Part shown: piece by piece, positions 1 through 12,810 of the stretch
Position numbering within the stretch: position 1 is the first letter of the stretch
How the letters are laid out: the number at the start of each line of letters is the position of its first letter
Source of the DNA: Chromobotia macracanthus
Taxonomy: Eukaryota; Chordata; Actinopteri; Cypriniformes; Botiidae
Assembly: GCA_036877525.1 (NCBI GenBank)
Contig: JAZGTH010000068.1
Span: 2,226,501-2,290,500, forward strand
DNA: 64,000 nt
Direction: 5' to 3'
Position numbers and translations under genes: made by a program
The notes under the pieces: generated by a model
What the model was told of the DNA's origin: nothing
The model's database searches: none
Seen by the model: the letters and a program-made list of their open reading frames with translations, nothing else

Positions 1-179
1 CGAAAGTATCAACAACCTGATGCACTCCAGCCACATTTTCAGTAAACTCAAGTATCCATTGTATGAATATTTGTGAGAGCTCAGCTCCCAGATTTCAAGA
101 TTTTATCAGGCTCAGGAGGAAAGTGCTTAAGGTAGGCATCATTAAAACTATGGTACAATATGGTGACCTGGGAGCCACT

Positions 180-763
180 GTCAAGGAGAGCTTTTGTGTA
201 AATCCTCCTTCACTGAGCTCTGGTCAAAGTTTCTACGAAGAGCAATGCATTTTACCAAGGTCTTCAGGTACTGTGCATTCCTATTTTTTATATCCATCTT
301 CCCCACATTTGTAGCAGAAGATGCCAGGCAAAGTTGACTTTGAAGTTTTAGGCTTGTTGGGACTGTCCAGAACCACAGTTCCTCTTGGACTGCAATGGCA
401 GTGCACAAGGCAGCTAAGTAGCAGATGGGTTACTTACTTTTAAAAACCTAACTGTATCGGCAGCAGGACCAAGCAGACTGTCTATGATGTGCTGTTTCTT
501 TGCAGATTCTAAGCATTGCCATTCACTTATCATTTGAGCAGCCTGCTCCATCCAGACTTCATACTCTTTTGCCCTGAAGGGACACATCTTAACCCTGAGA
601 ACAACCTCCGTTTTCTATAACTAGGCCCATCACTGTTCACAGTATTTAACTCTTTGTCAATAGTGTTACCACTAGTGTCTAAAGGTACATGCCTCAACAC
701 AACGGCACGTGAGAAATTAACATTTTCTTTTCTGGTCAATTCAATGGTCTGTGAAAGGTCCAT
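180..763 (-). mobile_element. Gag remnant, PNMA/ZCCHC-like (Ty3-type), broken
   Basis: On the minus strand two separate frames show a Gag-like protein. The piece around 605-437 reads EVWMEQAAQMISEWQCLES and HIIDSLLGPAADTVRFLK, the capsid-type segment shared by Ty3/gypsy Gag and PNMA-family proteins. Around 330-280 a degenerate CCHC knuckle (CYKCGEDGYK..EC) has Tyr for His and an in-frame stop. The N-terminal part (763-600) is frame-shifted relative to the capsid part. It is a decayed retroelement fragment inside a pcsk5 intron, with no sign of use as a gene. Confidence 0.6.
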
Positions 764-1326
764 ATTTTAAAGTAGGAGGTTAATATTGTGGCAAAAGAAG
801 CAAAAAATCTAAAGTTGTCTCAGGACAATTACCACCGCTAAACAAAAAGTTAAATCCCAGCAGTGCCTCCAAAAATGTCTCCCCTTGTTCAACAAGTTGA
901 AAAAAATGCTCAAAACAGAAAAACATGATGGGCAAATGAGAGCAAACTGCCTGGGTCCACAGGAATTCCTTTCGAGGAATCTCAACACTGCATCATGGCT
1001 TGATGCTATGGGGAATACGCTTCAGATGCGGCAGAGTCTGAACACGTTAATTTATAGGATTATACGCATATTTATAGGAAAGTCAGGGTCATGCAAATTT
1101 ATAGGAAAGTCAGGGTCGTGTTACGTAGCATTGCATGTCACAAAGCCTTTCAAAGGCACCTGCAATATACACCATCAGCTTTTTGTCTTCAGGAAGCCTA
1201 TTTGTCTGCATGTTAGTCAGGTCAAGTGTGAGGGGGGAAAAGAAGATATTAGCACTAGGAAGAAGCTAGAAATAAAGATAGCACTTAAAAGAAAAATATA
1301 TAAGTTCTTAGAAGTTTAAGAAGTGT

Positions 1327-2010
1327 GTGCTACCCTGTTCATGCTACATTACGACAGGTGACACAAACAATATGTGTGTGTATTTTGTTTGGAGTGGAGT
1401 GGAGCATACCAGATCTTTCCATCCACATCTCAACGGCCAACACGTGCTAGTCCATACAGATAACACCACATTAGTCTCTTATATAAATCACCATGGAGGG
1501 CTGCGTTCGCATCCCCTGTTCAGGCTAGCAAAACAGAGACCAGGCTGCTCTCTGTCAGAGTGATGTACATTCCAGGGTATGTGAATCTGGGAGCAGATAT
1601 CGTTTCAAGACAGGGGTTTAGGCCCGTGGAGTGGATGCTCCATCCACAAGTGGTGGAGTCCATTTGGCAGCAGTTTGGCTGAGCAAAAGTGGATCTGTTT
1701 GCCACTGTCCCCTTTGGTTTAGCCTCACCCATCCAGATCCATTTGGGCTAGATGCCATGGTACAGATGTGGCCAAGGCTGACACATGACCTAGCCAGGGT
1801 TCACTACCTTATTGTAGTGTTAAGGGGTTTATATTTGGCTCCATTTGAGCCTCTAGAGTCAGCCTTAGATAAATTTCTGACTTTTAAGGTGGCTCTATTA
1901 TTAGCTCTTAGGTTGCTCAAGAGTGGATTTACAGGCTCTTTCTGTAGACCTTGCCTTTTTGGATTTTGCCTCTGGCCTTGGTGCCCGCTACTGCTGGTTA
2001 CCCGGTGGTG
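1327..2010 (+). mobile_element. DIRS-type retrotransposon remnant (RNase H to recombinase linker)
   Basis: Plus-strand frames read HVLVHTDNTTLVSYINHHGG and LGADIVSRQ, the RNase H signature of DIRS elements, followed by HPDPFGLDAM and a degenerate segment leading toward the tyrosine recombinase. Stops and frameshifts (around 1563 and 1680) break it. A CT microsatellite follows directly. Confidence 0.65.
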
Positions 2011-2040
2011 CTTCAGGCCTTTTGTCCTCTATGTGGAAGG

Positions 2041-2130
2041 ACAGTCTCTCTCTCGCTGACTCTCTCTCTCACTGACACACTCTCTCTCTCTCTCTCTCTC
2101 TCTTTCTCTGACACTCTCTCTCCCTGACAC
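2041..2130. repeat. CT-rich microsatellite
   Basis: Imperfect (CT)n with interspersed 'ctgacac' units; the longest uninterrupted CT run is near 2081-2102. Confidence 0.85.
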
Positions 2131-3940
2131 TTCCTCTTCTGGGATGCTATTTCAGTCCATCTCAAAAAGACATGAGGAGAGACTATGGGTTAAGTTTTTG
2201 TTAATATAATGCAATCAGGCACAGTATTATTATTCTCTAATAAAGAGCCACACAAAGCCACATTGGTAAAACAATAAATGGATAAAAAGTTGTTATAGAG
2301 ATAAAGAAAAAAATACAGTCTTGTGGGCATCTCAGTTTCATTTCTGTACATTTTTTAGGTCCTAAAATACACTATTCACTCTACAGTCTATAATGAATAA
2401 GGAACAAAAATACTGCCATGTGACTCACTGTTAATGTTGATTAACAAAATAATGTTCTCGATTTAAAAAAGCAACGTTGTAGCGTGGTAAGTACACCCGC
2501 GCTCGAATGTAACAAGCCAAACTCAGCTAGTCTCAGAGCACAGCGTGCAATTTCATTGCAGTGTTGTGATATCAACCACAATTTTGTGTTTTTGGTTCAA
2601 TTTTATCAAGGGGTATCTACACTTATTTCATAGCCTACGTGTTTTGAAAGCAGTTCTGCTTACCACAGGCTCTACACACACTTCTCCCTCATCTCTATCC
2701 TTATCCTCCTTACTGTGTGTTTGTCTGTTGGGCCTGTTTCTTTTGTTTGCACAGTTTCTCTGCACCTCCCTTGTGTTTCTTCTCCATCGCTCTCTGACTA
2801 TTTTGACAGATGCACACTGACACTGGATGCTCGCAGAGAACCCAATAAGGGAGTTGTTTAAAGGTGTGAATGGGCCTGCCCAATGTTAATTAAGAAAAGA
2901 ACCAATGGGCTGCTAATTGAATGTCTCATGAATTTTTGACACATGGCTGAATTTTTGACACATGGCACAAAGCAAACAAACAATGGCCATATGTTTCCAC
3001 ACAAAGAGAAGCAACACACAGATCACAGAAGACACAGAGCATGAGTTTAAATCCTGACTCCAAAATACAAGAACCATGACTAGGACTGAGTCAGGATCTA
3101 AACATCATGCTCTGACACAAAAACAGGGCTGTCAGAACCTGTTACAAGAATTTAGTAACAAACAAGAAAGGAAGCCAGGAACCTAACACACTAGTCCATG
3201 CAGCTGAATAAAATCCAACAAGGAGATGGCTGAAAATACCTTAAACAAAATAACAGTCTCAATAAACAAACAAAATAAATGCAGTCTGTCTTACATCATA
3301 CAGCTAAAATATATTCTCCAAAATATAAGTCTCCAAAAATGATGTTCTTAGACATGCAACTGCAGTCTCACCTTGTGCAATGCTCATCTCTTTCTTTTCG
3401 TTGCACTCTGGTAACAGGAAATAGACACCCTGAATGAACTTGATGCTGACTGGATAAAAATATGATACCTGGATTCAAGGAAATATCACATTGGATATGA
3501 AAAGAGACAGCAAGGAAATGTAGCTTCAACTGCATATGTATAAAAAAGGAAAAATAATACAAATACATTTTAAACTTTCACATAAACATATTTTACACAT
3601 ATTTAGGGGCCCCTACACAAGGTGTAAGTGATATTTTCTCTTCAGTAGAATATTAAAGGAGATTATTAGATTAAACCGTGGTCCTTGTTGATTTATAAAA
3701 TTCAAGTCTGTGGGTGCTGTGTCTTTAATATTCTAAAAGCAGATACAGGCAACACAATGCAAACATTTCGCATCATAAGATCTCAGTATATCAGCAGGAG
3801 CCGCAAGGACTAATTTTGTGTAAAATTACAGTAAGTATTTATTTCTGAGTGAACTATCCCTTTCATTAAATTTTACACTCTGAATCCCAGTGTCAGTAAG
3901 TAATGTAAGTAATATGTGTTTTATATATGTTTTTTTGTAG
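2131..3940. other. pcsk5 intron, no gene recognised
   Basis: AT-rich sequence with no cysteine-rich exon, no RNA gene and no classifiable transposon. A short local duplication of 'tgaatttttgacacatgg' occurs near 2930-2967. Confidence 0.4.
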
Positions 3941-6900
3941 ATAAGTTTGGGGTGGACCGTTACCTGTATAATGGTGAGTGTGTGGATGCCTGTCCTCAAG
4001 CTCATTTCCACACAGCACTGAAGGCATGTGAGCCATGTCCTTCACACTGCAAAGTCTGTTCTTCTGCCACACACTGCATCAAGTGTGAGGACTCCTTCTA
4101 CCTCTATGATGGAGTTTGTAACACGCTGGAGTGTGGAGAAGGTACAGCACAGCTTCCTTTAGCTTCCTGTATAGTTAACAGAATAGTTACGGTCCTTATT
4201 ATTCAAGCCTGTATGAGTTTACACATTCTCAAGTGTATAATGTGCTCCTCATACAATTAAGGTAATTAGGAAAAAAACTTTTTAGTTTTTTTTGACATTG
4301 GTTATCTTTTGGAACATATTTCATTGTATGCAAAAAGCAGCTTGGATATCCTGCTAAAATGTTCCAGTTATCTTCCATGGAAAGGAAATGAAATTAAATG
4401 CTGATAGAATTTTCATTTTTGGGTTAGACGGTTAGCTTATTTTGCTGTTCAAGGAGTCAATAAAATTCATTCTCCCTATGTGTATGTGTTTAGGGGAGGT
4501 GGAGGACCCAGAATATGATGTCTGCATGTCATGTGAAGAGGGATGTACAAAATGTGTTCTAAGTTCAGTTTTCTGTTTTCACTTTATTTATAGAATGATT
4601 AGCTTCAGTTTAATCAATGACCAAACATTGTTGACAGCTTGCTGTATATTTTGCAGACAATCCCAAGCACTGTTTGTCCTGCATTGATGGATATTACAAG
4701 TAAGAAGTGTTTCAAGGGGTTAAAACTTTTGACTTGTATATGCAAGTACAGTACCTGTAAAATACCCAATGGAAAACTTTTTTCTGAGTTTCTGGTAGTA
4801 TTTCTACAGGTGTGTGTAGCTCTGCATGCATGTGTGTGTTACATAGGTTCGAGGAGGGCTGCTATAAGCACTGTCCTGCTAAGACCTACACAGTGGAGGA
4901 GACAATCAGCTGTGTGCCCTGTGATCATGACTGTGTCAGTTGTGATGAAGATGAGTGCTACTGGTGTGAAGCTGACCTCTTCCTGTCAGGTTAGACCATG
5001 AAATGTTCTTTAATAAGCACTAATAGTTCCCTACACTACTCAGATCATTCACTCATTAAGGACTGAAACCATAAGAACTTTATATGAATGAAATAGCCTA
5101 AAAACACCTTTTGAACATCAAGCAATTTAAATGTCAAGTGAAACATTATTATGAAATTGATTGAGCAACTCATTTTGCTTTTTTTCATTTTTGCTCCACT
5201 AATAATATATAATTAATTTATAGTATAAATTTAATATACCCTGCAGATGGGAAGTGTGTGCGGGAATGTCGTGATGGTTTCTACGGTGATGAAGATTCTC
5301 AGGAGTGTGAAGAGTGTCACACTGACTGCAGAACATGCAGTGGACCAGAGGACAGTGATTGTGACACCTGCAATGATGGACTGATGCTTGCTAATGGAGC
5401 TTGTGTCTCTGAACAGGATATCTGCCCTGCACAGACATACCTCACTGGTAAAAGGGAAATAATTATCTTGTAACAATGTTTCTTCAAAGGACTTATATCA
5501 GATGTCAGAAGAGGTCAACTTATACTGTTAGTCCAGGTCTTATGCACCAAAAATAATTTAGTGTTACATTACCATTTTCCACCTTCTAAATGGACTGTTT
5601 GCTACTGTGCATATTCAGATTTCTATCTTAAAAAACGTTTTCATTTTGATCATGATCATATATGACTCTTTGAAATAATAAAATGACACGAAAACAGGAT
5701 CTTGATAAAACACAGTGCTAATGTAAGGGTTTTATAACTTACAGTACTTGAAATGTTTTGGATCCCACAGTAAGCTTTATTTTAGGGTGTAACCTTTGTT
5801 TACTGGTCCATGTCTCAGATGATGGTGAATGTGATGCGTGTCACCCTTCATGTGAGTCCTGCTGGGGGGGATTGAGGAATCAATGCAACATGTGTGCCAA
5901 AGGTTGGACTGCTCTCCTGTGGCTCATCCTTATGTTTCTGGCTCCCTATCTGAACAGCTTTTCTTCAACCTGCTGCTTTTTGTATAGTGATAATTTATGT
6001 AAATCTATTATGTAAAAGGTATTCCGGCTGTCTATATCCACATTAATAATAAAGTGTGATGGATGCAAAAATATTTGGATAATGCATAAATGGATGGATG
6101 TTTGGGATGTTTTTGAATAAATTAGATGGATATTTGGTTAAAAAATGAATGGATGTGTGGATCTTTGGCTGATGGGTGAATAGAGGTATGTATAAACATT
6201 ACACGTGTGTTTTACCTGCGTGTGTTGCAGGGCGGTATCTGAATGCAGATCAGATGTGTGTGGCACGATGCCCTGTGGGCAGCTTTGGTAGAAAGGAAAC
6301 TGGACATTGTGAAACATGTCCTCAGGGTTGTGCCCAGTGCCAGGATGAGAAGTTCTGCACACGCTGCCAGTCAGCACGTAAAAGCCCTCTTTATCTTCAG
6401 GCCGGTCAATGTGTGCGCAAGTGTACTAGGTTAGAACCATTCACACGCTGTTATATATACTGTGTATAATCCTGTATAAATAAAAAATGAATGATGTGAT
6501 TAATGACTTAATTCATCATTGATTTAGTTCATTTATATTTATATAACATGTAAAGACCCATGCAAGTTTAACAAAACTCTGAGCAAACTGTGGTAAAATA
6601 AATTTATAAGATGGTAAATTTTTTTACCCTCATTTGCACCTATCATATTGGTCAATTTTTATTTTGCTCAAGACAGTCATAATTTTGTTTTACATGACCA
6701 TTTCTCTCTATGACCCTGAGACATTTTTTAAGATTAATTTAAGATGAATAGGGTACTCATTCAAGAAATATTAGGCATGCATTTTCAAACATGGTAACTG
6801 TTGATATTTTTTGCTGTTATGTAGTATCAGTGTATTTATGTATCAGTATTTATGTGTGCATGTTAACTATATTTGTGTGTGTAGAGGATTTCCTGTGGGG

Positions 6901-9900
6901 CAGGTGTGTAAGAGCTGTGCCTCTGGTTGTACATCATGTGAGAGGAACGCAACATACTGTCTAAGCTGTGAGGAGACGCTTCTTCTTCACAAACATGAGT
7001 GTGTGGCGAGTTGTCCATCTGGACACACTGTAAGGGATGGGGAGTGTGTGCAGTGTCCTGAAAACTGCATGCTCTGCTTTGATGAGAGCCTCTGCACAGG
7101 TGAGACTAAAACAGGGTCAATATGACAATTTGCTTTGGATTTTTCCATTATTTATGTATTATATGTTCAGGTATGAAAAGACATGAGAAAATAAATAGAT
7201 TAACAAAGATGTTGCCCTATTGTTGCCTTCTTGATAATGGTAATTGCAATATCTGTGTTTTGGTTGTAAAATCGATATGGCAGATTTGTTGAGCATCGAT
7301 AATGTTTGGTATATACATGGTATATTTTCTTTCCTCTGTTCTCTTTCTCTATTTTCATTATCTGATTATTCAATCCTCTAATGGCAGATTGTCAGGAAGA
7401 TTTCTTCCTGCACATGGGTCAGTGTATAATGACGTGTCCTGATGGGTTCTTTGAGGACACAGAGCGAGCTGTATGTGAGCGTTGTCACTCAGACTGTGAA
7501 TTATGTGATGGACCAGAACCAAACAGCTGTGAAGCTTGCTCTGATGCTGACAGCCTGCTGCACAATGGAGCATGTTTAGCCCCCTGCCCCTCACATACTT
7601 ACAGGGAAAGCAGATCTGGAGAGTGTATGGGTAAGACTACGCAACTTTCACGTTCTGTCATTAGTACTGGACAGATCTCAATTTTATTTTATACAGAAAT
7701 AATATATGTTAATAAAAAATAATATTTGTTAATTAAATACAATTTTATGTTACAATTTATACAATTTATACTATTGTACAATTTTAATTAAATGTACAAT
7801 TTTTAAATACTATTAAAATTAAAAAATCTTTGAAAATGTAACTTTTTCAGGTAAATCTATCCCTGGCTATTTTAATGATCGTAATTGCTTACATAATGTT
7901 ATTGGATAGTGAAAGTCTGTCTCACTATTGTTGTTCTGAAGCATGTGACAGCTCCTGCCTAACTTGTTCTGGCCCTCATGACACATCCTGCACCAGCTGC
8001 TTTGAGGGCCTGATGATGGATGCTCACAACCGCTGTGTCATACCAACCACCTGCCAGTCACACCATTACAGCAACCAGGATGGGGAATGTCACTTGTGTC
8101 ACAAATATTGCCACGAGTGCTCTGGCCCACATCATAACCAATGTCTCAGCTGCAACCAGAACCATTATTTTCTCAGTGAGTTCACGCAGTTGAGTTATGG
8201 TGTCTTGTTTATGGTCAAATTAACTTTCAGCTGACACTATAGTCAAATAATCTATTTAGGTCAATACACAGGGTGCTTCCTCATGTCCTCGCTCTTCCAT
8301 CCTCCAGTCCAAGATGCTATGCGGAAGTGTCACTGCTTACTTCCTTTTTTGTCACTGCTTACTGTCCTTGCATCCTTCCCTCTTATCCTAAGGGAGTGGA
8401 GATAAGATGAAAAAAGAAGCTAGGAAAGAAAATGAGGATACACAAATAAGAAATGTGAACCACTCATAGTATTTGTATACTGTTCCTGGGTCAGCCATTC
8501 TAAGTCAAATATTTAAAGAAATAGTTTACCCAAAAATGTAAATTCTGTCACCATTTACTCACAGTAATGCCATTTTTAGATGTATGTGACTTTCTTTTCA
8601 GCTGAACACTAAGATCTTTATTAAAAAATGCCAGAAAAAAATGCCCTATAAATGTATTAGTTGTGCATGGAACCAAAAATGCTGACAATCCAAAAAGCAC
8701 ATAAGGCCATTATAAAAGTATTCCAAAGGACTCCAGTGGATTAATTAATGTCTTCTGAGATGATCTCATAGGTATAAGAAAACAATATTTTCTTACAAAA
8801 ACGTTTAAAACAAAATAAAAAAAACACATATCACTCAAACTAAAACAGGCAGCACAAAGGTAACTTTAAATCTCATTGGTTCTTACCTGTCTTGTGAATA
8901 ATTGTGAGATTATATTTAGTCACAAAAAATGCAAGAACCAAATCTGACGTTATTGTAGATATCAGTTTTATGGTGTGTGTGTGTGTGTTACTAATTCTTA
9001 ATACAAAGTGTAAATTTTTCATTAAATAAAAATGAGTAATCAATAATGAGAATTAGTGGATATCTTATGTTTCTACATACTCTTTAACTATTTCTTTTGT
9101 ATTTGTATCTTTATTTTTTGTGTTAATGGTATGACCAGGCACAGTAACATAACAGCAGATTTTTAAACAAATCATTAAACTTTGACCTATGGAAAGGATT
9201 TACGGAAAGGTAATGGTATAATATTGTCATATAGTGTACTATTAAATTAAATTCAGATGTCTGGTTTTGTTAGCGTACAATCACACAAATACATTAATCA
9301 TGTTTAAAACTGCTTCTAAACATTTGTTTTATACCTGAAGATGTTTGAAAGCGTTTTCAAAATTACAAAATTGGGTTCCACTGCATCCACAGATGGCAGC
9401 TGTGTGGAACATTGTCCAGAAGGTTTCTTCAGTGGAGAGAGCCAGCACTGTGAACCCTGTCATCCGAACTGCTTAAGCTGCATGGGACAGCACAGCCATG
9501 AGTGTCTGATCTGCAGAGATCACCTCTACAGAGATGCCAAAGAATGTGTGGACACATGTCGCACTGGGTAACTACACAACCATACTGAATGTGTGTAGTA
9601 CTAGATTACAAATTCATATAAATTATTCTTTACAAACAGTGATAAGTTAAAAAAATGTATTTTAAATTTTTTCATATAATCTGATGGTGCATTTTTTTAA
9701 TCTGTTCAAGACAAGTTTTATTTTATTTTGCTTATTTTGATAGCACATTATTTGGCCATTTTTATATTTATATTAACATATTACATTTTTACTTTTTTAT
9801 GAGCATTGGTCAATGTCCACTTTGGCTTTTAACAGAACTGTTAGATGTTAGTGTCAATTGTAAAGTGTTTTGTGCTGTATTTTAAATAAAAAGGTACTTT

Positions 9901-12810
9901 TTTTAAAATTATTTAAGCAATTTCATGTAAATTTCATTTGCCTAATATAAATTTCATTATATATTTATTTGTAGTATTTTGATATAGTACTTTGGCATTA
10001 GATCAGACTTTCTTTGAATATCTGTATTGGCCATGGGAAAAAATCTGTTGACCACTTATTTGTGTTACATTCAGAAAGCATAGTTTGCAATAACATAGTA
10101 ATACCACACACCATTAAACAAACTTGGAAAACATCTTTCATCTCAGGTACTATGCTGCTGCTGGCTCCAAGACATGTGAGCGGTGTGATCAGAGCTGTGG
10201 AGAGTGTATGCAGGCTGGAGTCGAGGGGTGTGTGAGCTGCAGAGAGGGGATGATCTTTGTCAGGAAACAGGGTCATTGTGTGTTTTCCTGTCCTGATACA
10301 TACTACCATGACACACACCACAAAACCTGTGAAGCCTGCCACACTAGCTGCAGAACATGCACAGGTATGTAGCAGATGCAAATGTACAACTGATGCACTA
10401 CTAGCAGCACCAAACTCCAATTACAAACATATTTCCAAACCTCAATGAAAGGCTTCTGCTTTTGGCAGAATTTAAAATTATATGCTGTACTAACTAACTT
10501 TTTAATCTGTAAATTTTTGTTAACATTTAAATTACACCACACAACTTTTAGGAATCTGAACAGGTTTTTGTTAGGATTAAACAGTTTTCACTGAATCAGT
10601 TACACATAGTTATTCGTTATCAGTCAAATGGTTGAACAAGATGTATTTTGTTACGTTGATTAATACCTAACAACAGTTTGGTTAAAGAGAAGATTCATAA
10701 AACAAATCATAAATCTGTGAATCATGCCTGGCAGGAGAGTCTCAAAAAAGGCATACATAAATCTGAAGTGATCTACACGTGCAAATACATATTCAAAAAT
10801 CAATTTTCAACTATCAAAACATTCAAAAATGTGAAAAGACACTTGTCTATCTATATTTTATTTAGCATTTGTGCTTGTTTTGGTTACATTTGGTTATAAA
10901 TAAATTTGTAACATGTATATTGTGAATTAGGTTACAAAAGTGTGACGTGCCAACAAATATATTTTCTGTGAATTTATAGTGAATGTAAAAGTGAATATTT
11001 TTATATCAAAATACATATTTTGTGAATGTGATTTAGAAAAGGCATTTGTGAATTTTGTAAATGTTTTCATTTAAGAAATACTTTGACTGAGTTAATGATG
11101 TTTTATATCCTCCTAGATTAAATCAGTCTGGGGATAAAAAAAAAGTATAAGTATAAAAAAAGTATTTGTGTGTGCTTTATGTCTCCCAGTGTTAAAACTA
11201 CTGAAAAATCCCTTCTAAAAATGATGATTAAATGCTTTATAAACAAAACAAAAAAAAGGTGTAACAGGCAATGTCACTGTGAAAATAAAAAAACATGATC
11301 CGTATGTATAATTTGATCAATATAAAAATGCCTATACCAGTGTTAAAATGTTTTGAAAGAACCACAGTCTTTATATGCTTCAAGAAATTAACCTACAAAG
11401 GGCTTACTGGTATCTGCATATCAGAATGGGACAATATAAAAAGTATTTTAATTTATAAAAAAAAATTGCACATTTTAACTTTCAATTATTATTTTAACCA
11501 TAATCAAGAAATTTTAACCTGAAATGCTGGGGTGTCATTTTGAATGACAGGCAGAGGTCCTGAGGAATGTGACTCTTGTCGCCCAGGATATATATTCACA
11601 CAGGATATGTGCGAGTCGTCTTGCATCATAGGAGAGTATGCCATGCCTGAGGTAAACTTCTATTCCATCTGATTCTTTTGTTGAATTATTTTGTTTTGGT
11701 CATAACACTGCTTTACCTATTTCTCTGCAGGAGCAGGGCTATAACTGTAAGCCATGTGATGTGTCCTGTTTGGAATGTACAGGTCCTGGACCCCATAACT
11801 GCACCATGTGCCCAGTACACTTCATCCTGACAGCAGGGGGGCGCTGTCTGCCATGTTGCACAATCACAGAACAGGAAGATAGTGCTGATGTTCAGCAGGA
11901 CTGCTGTAACTGTACTGAGACCAGAGGTAAATGAACTTGGGTTTTTTGTTTGTTGTATTTTCTGTGCCTTGTAGTCTTAAAGGAATACATTACTTAAAAC
12001 TGAGTTTAATTTAAACATTAAACATTTAAACATTACTTAAAAGTTCTGTTACTCACACTCATGTTGTTCCAAAATCAAAGTTACAGAAAAGCACTATTAA
12101 AGTAGTTAATATAATATATTGGATGTCACCTGAAATCATACAAATGCTTTGTTTGGGGAATAGACCAAAAGTTATCTTATCTATCCACAACCCTTGTATG
12201 TGGACTATATCAGAGAAAAAAACACATTGCTTTGAAGCTACAATGACTTTTCATTTGGAATTTTCATTTTTATGTGAGCTATTCATTAAGTATTTGAGTA
12301 CTACAATTTAATACTTTTGTCTGGGTCCTTCCATCTGTTAAAGGTGAGTGCGTCCTCAGAACAAACTTTGCCTTTCGTAACCACGAGGAAGAAGAGTACA
12401 CAGGAAACCTTCCACTCTTCATCACCACCTCGATCCTGCTTGTCTTCGCCTTAATTGCTACAGTAATCCTTATTAAGCGTTCCCTTTCTAAACGACCCAT
12501 GCCTGATACCACTGTTCCACATGGGTATGAAAAACTGGGCCATGGTGGCACCAGAGAGAGCTTCAATAGAGGTACATCATCCACATCCACCTATGGTGGT
12601 CACGCAAGCTCTAGTTCAGGATGTTTTCATGAGGCACAGCTGGTAGACTTTGGTGATCAGAAGGGTTGTGATGATGACGATGATGATGATGAAGATATTG
12701 TGTACATGGGGCAGGATGGTACTGTATATCGCAAATTTAGATACGGGCAACTGGGAGACGAACAAGAAGATGAGTTAGAATATGATGATGAAAGTTATAA
12801 CTTTCGATAA
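3941..12810 (+). CDS. pcsk5: Proprotein convertase subtilisin/kexin type 5, isoform-B-like C-terminal part (15 exons, 5' partial)
   Basis: PC5/6B is a furin-family secretory-pathway protease; only its C-terminal half is here. Exons: 3941-4141, 4494-4562, 4657-4699, 4847-4989, 5247-5447, 5819-5902, 6231-6429, 6885-7099, 7388-7630, 7942-8175, 9393-9567, 10147-10364, 11551-11651, 11731-11926, 12344-12810. They join in one frame for 929 residues plus a TAA stop; the first base of the first codon comes from an exon before the window. Exons 1-14 encode repeated furin-like cysteine modules (pattern CxxC..C..C, e.g. CEPCPSHCKVC, CMSCEEGCTKC). Exon 15 gives a membrane helix (starting LPLFITTSILLV) and a tail with an Asp run, the core DIVYMGQDGTVYRKF and the end ELEYDDESYNFR, which I recognise as the PC5B tail. 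The soluble PC5A form would lack this part. The catalytic, P and pro domains are not in the window. The gene is convergent with the prune2-like gene. Whether it is pcsk5a or pcsk5b cannot be told. Confidence 0.93.
8505..8850. repeat. Interspersed non-coding repeat (MITE-like) in a pcsk5 intron
   Basis: Starts with 'aaagaaatagtttacccaaa' and includes 'ttctgtcaccatttactcac', a consensus common in fish non-autonomous DNA elements. Its 3' half (aggccattataaaa...taatgtcttctga) recurs near 39490-39560, confirming that it is interspersed. The enclosing intron (8176-9392) has nothing else beyond a short GT run at about 8973. Confidence 0.5.
9568..10146 (+). other. pcsk5 intron, AT-rich, nothing identified
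   Basis: Intron between two cysteine-rich exons. Very T-rich, no repeat family recognised. Confidence 0.4.
10365..11550 (+). other. pcsk5 intron, AT-rich, nothing identified
   Basis: Intron of 1.2 kb between exons 12 and 13. Scattered 'gtgaat' and 'attcaaaaat' motifs around 10790-11060 look like low-complexity sequence, not a gene. Confidence 0.4.
12344..12810 (+). other. pcsk5: Terminal pcsk5 exon: transmembrane helix and acidic sorting tail
   Basis: This exon carries the only membrane anchor of the protein. A hydrophobic stretch of about 22 residues (around 12408-12476) is followed by basic residues (KRSLSKR), the expected stop-transfer signal with the tail in the cytosol. The tail has a Ser/Thr/Gly-rich linker, then an acidic run from GAY codons (12669-12695), then a conserved segment around VYMGQDGTVYRK and a second acidic cluster before the stop. 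In PC5B, acidic clusters in the tail direct trans-Golgi-network and endosomal recycling; that role here is inferred from family knowledge. Confidence 0.9.

Noticed and set aside
885..1319. 144-aa open frame on the plus strand
   Set aside because: Low-complexity translation with internal duplication (FIGKSGSCKFIGKSGSC) and no recognisable family; located in a repeat-rich intron.
2131..3940. Additional upstream pcsk5 cysteine-rich exon
   Set aside because: No frame with the CxxC spacing and flanking AG/GT was found before 3941.
12499..12810. Separate small gene starting MPDTTVPHGYEKL
   Set aside because: It is the internal part of the last pcsk5 exon; the frame is open upstream through the transmembrane helix to the splice acceptor at 12344.
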